DNA of 6,186 nucleotides from Planctomycetota bacterium (GCA_020425885.1 JAGQRA010000366.1:1-6186); one strand, 5' to 3'. Counted from the stretch's first letter, positions 1-6,186 are shown. The notes: generated from the letters alone by a model not told the origin. Made by a program: numbers and translations.

Positions 1-765
1 GTCCTTCTCGGTGAGGAAGGTCTCACCCTCGCCGATCTTGGCCAGGACCTTGATCCGGCCGAGCTCGCCATCGTCCGCCGAAGGGGTCATCAGCGCGTTG
101 TCCGCGGCGGACTTCGCCGACTGGAACATCGCACGGGCGTCCGTGGCCTTGCCGTCGGCCTCGAGCGTCAGGGCCAGCTCGAACTTCGCCCGCGCACTCC
201 AGACCGGACCGAAGCCATCGCGGCTGGCGCGGTCGTCGAGTTCCTTCAGCGTCGTCGAGGCGCCGGCCGCATCGCCGGCCAGGCGCGACGCGCGACCGGC
301 GAGCAGCAGGGCCTCGGGAACGCGCCAATGCGAGCCGTTCGCCTCGAGCCACTTCTTGGCCTTCTCGGCCGCGGTCTGCGCCGCGCCGCGATCGGAGCCG
401 ATGGCCGCGACGGCGGCGGTGATCTGGAAGAACTCGCAGTCGGCCTTGACCAGCGGCCGGGTGGCCTTGTTGGCCGCTTCGCCGAACATCTGCGTGGCGC
501 TGGCGTAGTCGCCGCGGTTCATCGAGGCGCGACCGGCGATGAACTCCTCGGGCAGGTCGCCCCATGTGACCGAGAGAACCATGTGCCCCGGAATCTCGAG
601 CTCCTCGCCACCTTTCTTGGTCGCCTTGAGACCGGCGTGCTCGAACTGGGTGATCTCGACGCCGCGGAGCTTGGCGCCGTCCTTGCGCGTGATGACGTCG
701 GTACCCTGGGCGGCCAGAGGGGCGATGACGCAGCCGGCGAGGAACAGCAGTTGGATGGAGTGCAT
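1..765 (-). CDS. Exported TPR-like protein with N-terminal small beta-type domain (3' end missing)
   Basis: The frame is open from an ATG at 765 to the left edge with no stop: 255 residues, C-terminus missing. Residues 1-19 form a hydrophobic signal peptide, with probable cleavage after LAA and before Q20, so the product should be exported. Residues about 23-68 (DVITRKDGAKLRGVEI, later EIPGHMVLSVTW) look like a small beta-strand domain of the kind found at the start of many exported planctomycete TPR proteins; that family link is from memory of the pattern. From about residue 74 come amphipathic helix pairs resembling TPRs (GRASMNRGDYASATQMFGEAA at 78-98, AGRASRLAGDAAGASTTLKEL at 156-176, ARAKFELALTLEADGKATDARAMFQSA at 191-217). 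The start lies 11 bases after the upstream stop, with a weak GAGAG ribosome site overlapping that stop, so the two genes are probably co-transcribed and may be translationally coupled. No catalytic motif is visible. It is probably a scaffold or adaptor; its function is unknown. Confidence 0.85.
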   Translation of the reverse strand, partial: MHSIQLLFLAGCVIAPLAAQGTDVITRKDGAKLRGVEITQFEHAGLKATKKGGEELEIPGHMVLSVTWGDLPEEFIAGRASMNRGDYASATQMFGEAANKATRPLVKADCEFFQITAAVAAIGSDRGAAQTAAEKAKKWLEANGSHWRVPEALLLAGRASRLAGDAAGASTTLKELDDRASRDGFGPVWSARAKFELALTLEADGKATDARAMFQSAKSAADNALMTPSADDGELGRIKVLAKIGEGETFLTEKD

Positions 766-773
766 GATGTGGG

Positions 774-778
774 CTCTC
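774..778 (-). promoter_or_regulatory. Weak ribosome binding site GAGAG
   Basis: GAGAG lies 8 bases before the ATG at 765 and overlaps the TGA stop (777-779) of the preceding gene. It matches the Shine-Dalgarno consensus only partly. The overlap fits translational coupling between the two genes, which is inferred and not shown. Confidence 0.4.
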
Positions 779-3605
779 AGCGGTTGATCTGGAAGTAGTC
801 GTGCAGCTTCTTGCCTTCGGGGCCGTAGCTCTTGAGCGTCTCGAAGTTGTCGGTGGACTTGGCGGTGCGATAGAACGCTTCGGCCCGGGCCTTGAAGTCG
901 CTGTCCTTGAGGCTCGCCTGCTTGGCGAACCAGTAGCACTCCCACTGGAAGCGGTACCATTCCAGGCTGAACTTCGCGACCTCGGGACGCTCGGCCCAGG
1001 GCCGGTACTCGGTGTAGTACTTCATGTAGGCTTCGGCTGCCCGATCGAGACCTGGCTCGCGAGCGGCCTGACCGTTGCGGTCGAACTCGAACCAGCCGCC
1101 GAGGCAGCGAGCGATCTGGCGCTTGAGTTCCCATTGGCCCGGATTGGCCTTCTCGGCCTCCTGCAGCATCTTGAGGGCATCCGTGAACTTGCGTTGTTGC
1201 AGCAGCGCCTCGCCGATCCGCGGGCGCACCGTCAGGTCGAGGATGTTCCTGGTCGCCTCGCTGGCGTCCGAGCCGTACTGATCGAGCGCCTTCTGGGCGA
1301 TCTCGTCGACGCGCTTCCAGTCGCCGAGCGCCTCGAAGGCCAGCATGGTGTTGACCATGACCGCGAGCTGTGGCCGCGACGAGTTCGACATGTAGTCGAG
1401 GCCCAGCGCGCCGATCTTCGCGCGCAGCCGATCGATCTCCGTGCTCGCGGCCTTCTCGGCGTCGGCATTGTCCTTCGCGATGGCGTCGTTGAGTTCGCGC
1501 TCGAACGACTTCACCTGGTTGGAGTACTCGACGAAGATCTCGGTCGCCAGGCGCGCCGCGCGCGGCGGATCCTTCTGCTTGAGTTCGGCATAGGCCTGCT
1601 CGGCGCGGTCCATCTCGCCGATGTCACTGTGCAGGCGGCCGACGAATTCGATCGCGATCGGCGCGTTGTCGTCGCCGCCGTGGTTGGTGATGAACTCGCG
1701 CAGCTTCTGGATCGCCTCGGGGTACATCGTCGGCGTCTTCTCCTTGCCGAGCTGCTCGTTGCCGCGCGCCTGCCAGTAGGCCATCTGGGCCAGCAGGAAG
1801 TCGGCCTCGGTCGTGGCGCCATCGCGGACCTGCTGCTTGCCCGAATCGCGGCTGTCGATCGGGTTCTGGCCGCGGTACTGGGCGTAGGTGGCGAGGGTGC
1901 CGCGGGCGTTGTCGAAGTCGCCCGACATCGCGTAGGCCTTGGCGATACGGACCTTGCATAGCTCGAAGAACATGAAGTCCGGCGGCACCTCGGCGTACTT
2001 CTGGATCGCGCGCGCGTAGTCCTTGTCGTTGTAGGCCTGGTTGGCCTCCTTGTAGAAGATCTTGCCGGCACCCGCGATGCTGAACTCGGCGACGAAGGGC
2101 AGGTAGGTGTCGCAGATCGCGGCGAACGCGGGATCGTCCTTGGACTGGCGCTTCAGCCTGCCGATGGCCTGATCGAGTGTGTCGGCGGCATCACCGGCCT
2201 GGTCCTTCTGGTCGTTGCCGTGGCGCTGCAGGCCGATGCCGAGGGCGAGCACGGCTTCGAGGTAGCGGTCGGTGATCGCGAACGCGGTGCCGAGCATGTG
2301 CCAGGCTTCGAGACCGTGCTGACTGGCCTCCTGGTTGCCCATCGCGGCGATGGCGCGGCGTAGGCCCTTGATCGCCGACTCGTAGTTCTTCTCCTGGAAC
2401 TCGCCCTTGGCGATCTCGAACAGCAGGGCGCCCGAGACGTGGCTTTCGTGACCGGCCAGGATGTCGCGCAGCGCGGCTTTGGCCTTGATGCCGACGTAGT
2501 CGCGCGGGTGCTTGTCGTTGATCCGCTGGACCATCGTCAACGCATCCGCGACCTTCGAGCTGTCGCCGGACTCGGCATTGAACCGGGCCTCGGCGAGCAA
2601 CATGAGATGACCCCACCGCGGGCTGACGACGTCGAACAGCGGCACGCCGGGTTCGCCGAACTTCGCCATCTTCTCCCTGAACTCGGTGAACAGGGAGCCG
2701 GTGTTCGGATCGCCCTGGCGCATCATGGTCTCGCCGGCGCGGACGAACACCTCCTGGACCATCTCGAACAGCAGCGCCTGCACGTTGCCGGGCAGGCCGA
2801 GTTCATCGGCATCCGTGAGCGAGGAGGAGATCTGGTCGATCGTGGCGCGATAGGTGTCGACCGCGGTGCCGACGTCACCGTTGACCTCGCTGCACTGGGC
2901 GATCTCGAACAGGCCGCGCAGGCCGATCGCCGTCTCCTCGCCGAAGTCGAGGACGAGCTCGGTCAGTTCCTCGATGGCGCGATCGACGAGGACGCCGCGG
3001 TCGGCCTTGACGGCGCGGCCTTGCTCACGCATGAGCACACCGGTACGCATCCAGAACAAGCCGAACTCGATGTCCTTCTCCGGATCCTTGCGCTGCGGCT
3101 CGAGCGCCTCGCGGACCTTCTTGCAGGCATCGATGCCGGCGCGGTAGACCGCCGCGGCCTCGTCCTCGAGGTCCTTGACGGCGTCCGGGTTGGTCTCGCG
3201 GGCAAGCTCGAGTTCCTCGATCAGGAACTGCCCGAACTCCTGTGACGCATCGGCGAGCGTGGACCGCGCCTGCACCAGCACCTTGGCATCGCTCGAGCGA
3301 TCGATCAACTCCTTCGACTTCTCGATGGCCTCCTTGTAGAGGGTCCGCTGCACCGATCGATCGCCGCGGGCCTTGGCGCCGTGAAACGAGATCTGCACGC
3401 TGAGCTGAGCGATACGGTCTTGATCACCGGCACCGCGGTGTTCGACCGCCAGTCGTTCGACCTCTTCCTTGGCGAGCTCGATGAACTTCATCTTCTCGGC
3501 GAGGGCGCGGACGAAGTCGAGTTCGCGATCGAGTGAATCCTGTGCGATCAGGACAGGAGAGAAACCGAACAGGGCCACTAGCAGGGCCGATCGATAACCG
3601 GTCAC
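777..3605 (-). CDS. Large exported TPR / helical-repeat protein, 942 residues
   Basis: This complete gene starts at GTG (3605). An in-frame TAG lies seven codons upstream with no ATG between, and GGAG sits 7 bases before the GTG, so the start is well supported. Residues 1-21 form a signal peptide (core ALLVALFGFSPVLIA, probable cleavage before Q22). The rest is almost entirely alpha-helical. The clearest TPR-like units are at about 392-425 (FEIAKGEFQEKNYESAIKGL), 514-545 (ANQAYNDKDYARAIQKYAEV), 550-580 (RIAKAYAMSGDFDNARGTL), 650-675 (GRLHSDIGEMDRAEQAYAEL), 750-778 and 795-823 (GEALLQQRKFTDALKMLQEAE). Residues 25-160 and 695-735 are charged and may be long helices or coiled coil. The C-terminal 90 residues are rich in Tyr, Trp and Phe. 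No transmembrane segment after the signal peptide and no enzyme motif is seen. A periplasmic scaffold for protein-protein contacts is the best inference; no specific family is recognised. It heads an operon with the gene ending at the left edge. Confidence 0.93.
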   Translation of the reverse strand: MTGYRSALLVALFGFSPVLIAQDSLDRELDFVRALAEKMKFIELAKEEVERLAVEHRGAGDQDRIAQLSVQISFHGAKARGDRSVQRTLYKEAIEKSKELIDRSSDAKVLVQARSTLADASQEFGQFLIEELELARETNPDAVKDLEDEAAAVYRAGIDACKKVREALEPQRKDPEKDIEFGLFWMRTGVLMREQGRAVKADRGVLVDRAIEELTELVLDFGEETAIGLRGLFEIAQCSEVNGDVGTAVDTYRATIDQISSSLTDADELGLPGNVQALLFEMVQEVFVRAGETMMRQGDPNTGSLFTEFREKMAKFGEPGVPLFDVVSPRWGHLMLLAEARFNAESGDSSKVADALTMVQRINDKHPRDYVGIKAKAALRDILAGHESHVSGALLFEIAKGEFQEKNYESAIKGLRRAIAAMGNQEASQHGLEAWHMLGTAFAITDRYLEAVLALGIGLQRHGNDQKDQAGDAADTLDQAIGRLKRQSKDDPAFAAICDTYLPFVAEFSIAGAGKIFYKEANQAYNDKDYARAIQKYAEVPPDFMFFELCKVRIAKAYAMSGDFDNARGTLATYAQYRGQNPIDSRDSGKQQVRDGATTEADFLLAQMAYWQARGNEQLGKEKTPTMYPEAIQKLREFITNHGGDDNAPIAIEFVGRLHSDIGEMDRAEQAYAELKQKDPPRAARLATEIFVEYSNQVKSFERELNDAIAKDNADAEKAASTEIDRLRAKIGALGLDYMSNSSRPQLAVMVNTMLAFEALGDWKRVDEIAQKALDQYGSDASEATRNILDLTVRPRIGEALLQQRKFTDALKMLQEAEKANPGQWELKRQIARCLGGWFEFDRNGQAAREPGLDRAAEAYMKYYTEYRPWAERPEVAKFSLEWYRFQWECYWFAKQASLKDSDFKARAEAFYRTAKSTDNFETLKSYGPEGKKLHDYFQINR

Positions 3606-3612
3606 GGGCAGA

Positions 3613-3616
3613 CTCC
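3613..3616 (-). promoter_or_regulatory. Shine-Dalgarno GGAG for the 942-residue gene
   Basis: GGAG lies 7 bases before the GTG at 3605, at the optimal distance. It decides the start, because no ATG occurs between the in-frame upstream TAG and this GTG. Confidence 0.6.
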
Positions 3617-3647
3617 GGGGATGCTATGACAGCCGTTGTCGAGCATG

Positions 3648-3677
3648 CGTGGTCACGGAAACTGCTCCGAAACCACG
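3648..3677 (-). other. Leader hairpin upstream of the TPR operon
   Basis: CGTGGT (3648-3653) pairs with ACCACG (3672-3677). Inside it CGGA (3656-3659) pairs with TCCG (3666-3669), separated by a two-by-two internal loop and closed by a 6-base loop. It would sit in the untranslated leader between the candidate promoter and the ribosome site, about 32 bases before the latter. It matches no riboswitch class I recognise. Hairpins of this size arise often by chance in GC-rich DNA. Confidence 0.3.
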
Positions 3678-3743
3678 AGTTGGGGCGATGCGGCGCTCGG
3701 TCGAGGGGCACCGGGTCCGGGCGCTCGCAGAGGGGAACGAAGG

Positions 3744-3771
3744 ACTATAGCGATTCGTTCACTGGTTCCAA
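3744..3771 (-). promoter_or_regulatory. Candidate sigma70-type promoter for the TPR operon
   Basis: On the minus strand TTGGAA (3766-3771) is followed by a 16-base spacer and TATAGT (3744-3749). These match the -35 consensus at 4 of 6 positions and the -10 consensus at 5 of 6. Transcription would begin near 3737, giving a leader of roughly 130 bases before the GTG at 3605. The location downstream of a terminator and upstream of an operon supports it. Promoter rules in the likely host group are not well known, so this is a prediction. Confidence 0.45.
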
Positions 3772-3779
3772 CCTGGAAC
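3765..3779. promoter_or_regulatory. 6-bp inverted repeat over the -35 box, possible operator
   Basis: GTTCCA (3765-3770), spacer ACC, then TGGAAC (3774-3779) form a perfect dyad that covers the predicted -35 element. A dimeric regulator bound here would compete with RNA polymerase. The repeat is seen directly. The operator role is inferred, and no regulator gene is present in the window. Confidence 0.3.
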
Positions 3780-3891
3780 GCGGCTTCCCCGGTGCGAACG
3801 GACGGATCGCCGACCTCGATGATCACGGGCTTGCGCCTTCCCCAGCCCTCGCGGCTCTGCCGATCGGGCACCGGCCACTGGTCCAATGCAA

Positions 3892-3924
3892 ACGGCCGTC
3901 CCCACACCTGGCGGGGACGGCCGT
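3892..3924 (-). terminator. Rho-independent-type terminator downstream of the secretin gene
   Basis: A perfect 12-bp stem (ACGGCCGTCCCC at 3892-3903 with its complement at 3913-3924) encloses a 9-base loop. On the minus strand it is followed by a short T-rich stretch (TTTGCATT, counting the last stem base). It begins about 91 bases after the secretin stop. The other side (CGATTCTG) is less T-rich, so it is most likely one-directional. The T tract is weak, so efficiency is uncertain, but stem strength and position support the call. Confidence 0.65.
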
Positions 3925-3938
3925 CGATTCTGAAGGAG

Positions 3939-3953
3939 GCGCCGCAGCGGCGC
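3939..3953. repeat. Short GC inverted repeat in the secretin 3' untranslated region
   Basis: GCGCCGC and GCGGCGC flank a single A, giving a realistic stem of five pairs with a five-base loop. It lies between the larger hairpin at 3960-4003 and the terminator. It may be chance in GC-rich sequence. Confidence 0.25.
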
Positions 3954-3959
3954 TGGATG

Positions 3960-4003
3960 CTCGGGCTTTCTCGTCAACGCCGTGCCGCGTTGCGCTGCCC
4001 GAG
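3960..4003 (-). other. Two-part hairpin just after the secretin stop
   Basis: CTCGGGC (3960-3966) pairs perfectly with GCCCGAG (3997-4003). Inside it CAACGC (3975-3980) pairs perfectly with GCGTTG (3987-3992) around a 6-base loop. An asymmetric internal loop of 8 and 4 bases separates the stems. On the minus strand the structure begins 12 bases after the stop codon. No T run follows it, so it is not itself a terminator. It may protect the mRNA end or be part of a 3' derived RNA; both are inference. Confidence 0.35.
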
Positions 4004-4015
4004 ATGGTGCGCGAC

Positions 4016-6186
4016 TCAGTGCTGACTGACGACGGTGCCGTCCGGCATGGTCACGCTGCGGGGCTCGTGCTCGTCCATGAGGATGATCTTGGCCCGGATC
4101 AGGATCAGGATCTTCCGATTCTGGACCGAGGTGCCGTTGCGGCTGAAAAGCCAGCTCAGGCCCGGCAGGCTGCCGAAGAAGGGCACCGTCGAGCGCAGGT
4201 TCTGCTTCTCGACCAACCGCATGCCGCCCAGCATCATCGTGCCACCATCGGGCATCGTGACCGTGGTGCGAACGCGCTGCAGGTTGACTTCGGGCAGCTG
4301 GATCGAGATCGGCTGGCCGACGCCGAGCGTCGTCGTGAAGGTCGGGATCGGCAGGCGCAGCGTCATCACGGTCGGACGCAGTTCCATCGTGATGAAGCGC
4401 AGATCGCTGTCCACGACCGGGCGGACATCGAGGGCGACGCCGTCGTGCACGGTGCCGATGACCGGGTTGGCGACGGCCGCCGCCTGGGCGATTTCGACCT
4501 CGAAGTCGCGGATGTAGGCGATGTTCCGCAGGTGGTGCATCGACGCCCGCGTGTTGTTGTAGACGATCAGGCGCGGCGCCTCGATCTGCTCGCTGCGCTC
4601 CTGCTTGGCGACGGCGCGCAGCACGAGTTCGACCTCGGTGTCATCGAGGAAGGCGTACTGGAGCGACAGGCCGCCGGCATTGGTCAGGCCGCCGTTGCGA
4701 CCGCCGAGGGCGCCATCGTAGAGGCCTTCGGTGCGGGCCATGATGTCGCCGTCCTGGCCATCATCGAAGAAGACGCCGGGCTCGGTGCCGGTGCCGACGA
4801 TGCCGGGTGTCGCCGAGTTCTGCTGCTGGCGCGGGCCGAAGTCGTCGAAGCCGGCGTTGGTGCGCGGCCCGTGCTTTTCGAGGCCACGGCCCGGCAGGCC
4901 TTGAGCGGCCTGGTTGCCGAGGCCGCGCAGGTCGATGCCGAGGTCTTCGAGGAAGCTGTCCTCGACCTTCAGGAAGCGGGCTTCGACGTCGACCTGGATG
5001 CCGACGTGGCGGCGCAGCTCGCTGAGCATGCGGTCGACCTCGTTGTGCGTGGGCTCGTCGGCGCGGACGTAGAGGATGCCGCTGATCAGGCCCATGGTGA
5101 ACGGGCTGCCATCCCACTTCTCGGGCGCGACCACGCTGGTGAGCAGCTCGGTCAGGCGGTCCTGGTCGACCACCGCGGGCTGCGGCTCTTCGTCGACCTC
5201 GGGGAACAGCGGCGCGTCGTCACCGGGAACCGGCAGGCGCAGATCCGGACCCGGGGCGCTGCGTACGCCCTGGATCAGGTCGCCGACCTGGTACGGGCGC
5301 ACGTAGAGGATGCCGATCGCGTTCTCGGGCGAGACCAGGTGGACCATGCCGTTGCGCACGCGATAGGCGACGCCGGTCTGGGCCTGAATCGTCTTCAGCG
5401 CGCTGGCGACCGACCGGATCGGCAGGCGGAAGTCGGTGAGCGTGGTCTGCTCGGCCGGCATGTCGCGCACCTCCTGCGTCACGAAGAACGTGACCTTGGT
5501 CAGCTGCGCGTAGTAGTTGGCCCAATCCTCCACGGTTGCGCTCGAGAAGTTGTGCTCGAGGCTGGTGTCGTTGAGGATCTGCAGGATCGCCTGGTTCTCG
5601 GGCGTGTCGAGCTCGGTCGGCTTGCTGTAGGAGGCCGGCGTGCGCTGCGAGACGGCGGCCCAACGGACCGGATCGAAGACCACGGTCTCGGTCTGCGGCA
5701 GGTTGGCGTGCTGCAGCTCGAGGAAGGTCTTGTTCCATTCCGAACGCCAGCGTTCCTTCGCGGTCTGCACCGCCGAGGCGTGACGGGCACGATCGGCGAG
5801 GTCGCGCAGGGCGAGCGCGGTCTGGTTGTTCGGGCTGCGCAGCAGGGCTTCGTCGACGAACTCGAGCGAGCGCGCGAACTGGCCCTTCTGGAACTCGAGG
5901 TTGGCCTGGTCGAGATTGCGGGTCACGGCCAGTTCGTTGATCTGGCGGTTCTCGGCCTCTTCGCGGTCGAGATCGGCCTGCGACTGCGTCATGCGGTCGG
6001 CGAGGTCCTTGGCGTCGGCGTTGCTCTTCTTCTGTTGGGCTTCGGCCAGCAGCGCCTCGGCGCGCTGCTTCAGCTCGTCGTTGGACTGGGCGAACGGCGA
6101 GTGCCGCATGGCCGTGGCCGCGCGCTCGAAGTGGTCGACAGCGCGGCCGTAGTCCTGGTTCTGCATCAGGGCTTCACCGAGCTGCA
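4016..6186 (-). CDS. TPR-containing secretin, type II/III secretion or type IV pilus class (5' end missing)
   Basis: Secretins form the outer-membrane ring channel of type II and III secretion and type IV pilus machines. The frame is open to the right edge. The ATG at 6166 lies inside a TPR helix (LGEALMQNQDYGRAVDHFERA), so the true start and any signal peptide are outside the window. Numbering from that Met: TPR at 1-20, charged coiled coil at about 28-80, TPR at 85-126 (EFQKGQFARSLEFVDEALL), a linker, an N0/STN-like domain at about 215-282 (TTLTDFRLPIRSVASALKTI, TGVAYRVRNGMVHLV), a second small ring domain at about 336-390, then EARFLKVEDSFLEDLGIDL (395-413), the classic entry to the secretin domain. 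A Gly-rich insert follows (418-499), then the barrel at about 500-700, with the signature VPFFGSLPGLSWLF (661-674) and last strand KILILIRAKIIL. The TPR fusion recalls planctomycete secretins. It cannot be assigned to one machine because no ATPase, pseudopilin or pilotin gene is in view. A terminator follows it. Confidence 0.9.
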   Translation of the reverse strand, partial: QLGEALMQNQDYGRAVDHFERAATAMRHSPFAQSNDELKQRAEALLAEAQQKKSNADAKDLADRMTQSQADLDREEAENRQINELAVTRNLDQANLEFQKGQFARSLEFVDEALLRSPNNQTALALRDLADRARHASAVQTAKERWRSEWNKTFLELQHANLPQTETVVFDPVRWAAVSQRTPASYSKPTELDTPENQAILQILNDTSLEHNFSSATVEDWANYYAQLTKVTFFVTQEVRDMPAEQTTLTDFRLPIRSVASALKTIQAQTGVAYRVRNGMVHLVSPENAIGILYVRPYQVGDLIQGVRSAPGPDLRLPVPGDDAPLFPEVDEEPQPAVVDQDRLTELLTSVVAPEKWDGSPFTMGLISGILYVRADEPTHNEVDRMLSELRRHVGIQVDVEARFLKVEDSFLEDLGIDLRGLGNQAAQGLPGRGLEKHGPRTNAGFDDFGPRQQQNSATPGIVGTGTEPGVFFDDGQDGDIMARTEGLYDGALGGRNGGLTNAGGLSLQYAFLDDTEVELVLRAVAKQERSEQIEAPRLIVYNNTRASMHHLRNIAYIRDFEVEIAQAAAVANPVIGTVHDGVALDVRPVVDSDLRFITMELRPTVMTLRLPIPTFTTTLGVGQPISIQLPEVNLQRVRTTVTMPDGGTMMLGGMRLVEKQNLRSTVPFFGSLPGLSWLFSRNGTSVQNRKILILIRAKIILMDEHEPRSVTMPDGTVVSQH

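Larger units (their letters stand above)
3606..4015. other. Intergenic region, 410 bases, non-coding
   Basis: This gap separates the secretin stop from the start of the TPR operon. Read on the minus strand it holds, in order, two hairpins (3960-4003 and 3939-3953), a terminator-like stem (3892-3924), a stretch with no recognisable element (about 3780-3891), a candidate promoter with an overlapping inverted repeat (3744-3779), and a leader containing a hairpin (3648-3677) and a ribosome site. Open frames cross the gap on both strands, but their predicted peptides are rich in Arg, Pro and Ser without domain-like sequence, so I treat the region as non-coding. Confidence 0.7.

Noticed and set aside
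23..565. Minus-strand open frame of 180 codons at the left end
   Set aside because: It is a different frame from the one starting at 765. Its product is Arg/Gly-rich, while the 765 frame gives a signal peptide and TPR-like helices running to the edge without a stop.
730..765. Lipobox-like LAGC at residues 9-12 of the 1-765 protein
   Set aside because: A lipoprotein signal of only 11 residues without a positively charged start is too short, and the hydrophobic stretch continues past the Cys to a good LAA-Q cleavage site. A standard signal peptide is more likely.
801..1961. Long plus-strand open frame of 386 codons antisense to the TPR gene
   Set aside because: Its sequence is Leu/Arg/Val/Ala-rich with no domain-like features. 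It lies opposite a convincing TPR gene with a signal peptide, and such antisense frames are expected in GC-rich coding DNA.
2439..3245. Plus-strand open frame of 268 codons
   Set aside because: It is also antisense to the TPR gene. Its DLAALGDLEQAAQADRRL-type composition mirrors the opposite codons, and no recognisable start signal or fold was seen.
3653..3907. Minus-strand open frame in the intergenic region
   Set aside because: It overlaps the predicted promoter and terminator, and its Pro/Arg-rich composition lacks any domain-like pattern.
3636..4025. Plus-strand open frame across the intergenic region
   Set aside because: The peptide is Arg/Pro/Ser/Gly-rich without domain character, covers the terminator stem, and ends inside the secretin gene. 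It is most likely a chance frame.
6164..6166. ATG at 6166 as start of the secretin
   Set aside because: The frame stays open upstream and encodes the first part of a TPR helix (QLGEAL), and no signal peptide follows the ATG although secretins are exported. The true start lies beyond the window.
4016..6186. Specific naming of the secretin as GspD or PilQ
   Set aside because: The conserved barrel is shared by all secretin classes. The domain order matches neither standard protein, and no machine-specific neighbour is present.

Overview
The window is a GC-rich stretch of bacterial chromosome in which all real coding sequence lies on the minus strand. In transcription order (right to left) it holds three things. 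First is a TPR-containing secretin, cut off at its N-terminus by the right edge. Next is a 410-base intergenic region with a terminator and a candidate promoter. Last come two adjacent genes for exported, repeat-rich helical proteins, the second cut off at its C-terminus by the left edge. No RNA gene, insertion sequence, CRISPR array or plus-strand gene can be supported.

The organism is probably a diderm from the Planctomycetota or a nearby lineage. This is inferred from three points: a secretin implies an outer membrane; both complete N-termini carry signal peptides ending in an Ala-Gln cleavage context; and large exported TPR proteins of unknown function, plus TPR-secretin fusions, are typical of that group. 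No marker gene is present, so the assignment is tentative.

4016-6186 encodes a secretin: N-terminal TPR and coiled-coil region, an N0-like domain, a second small ring-type domain, and a C-terminal beta-barrel domain with the family signature. 3606-4015 is non-coding. It holds a perfect 12-bp terminator stem for the secretin, two further hairpins before it, a sigma70-like promoter facing the next gene with a 6-bp inverted repeat over its -35 box, and a leader hairpin. 777-3605 encodes a 942-residue exported TPR/helical-repeat protein starting at GTG. 1-765 starts 11 bases after it and encodes an exported protein with a small N-terminal beta-type domain followed by TPR-like helices.

The last two genes almost certainly form one operon. 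Both products should leave the cytoplasm and both look like protein-protein interaction scaffolds. Their position beside a secretin makes a role in an envelope or secretion/pilus-type assembly possible, but the terminator and separate promoter mean a functional link is not proven. I see no clearly new biological system. The most notable items are the TPR-secretin architecture, the pair of exported repeat proteins, and the structured intergenic region.
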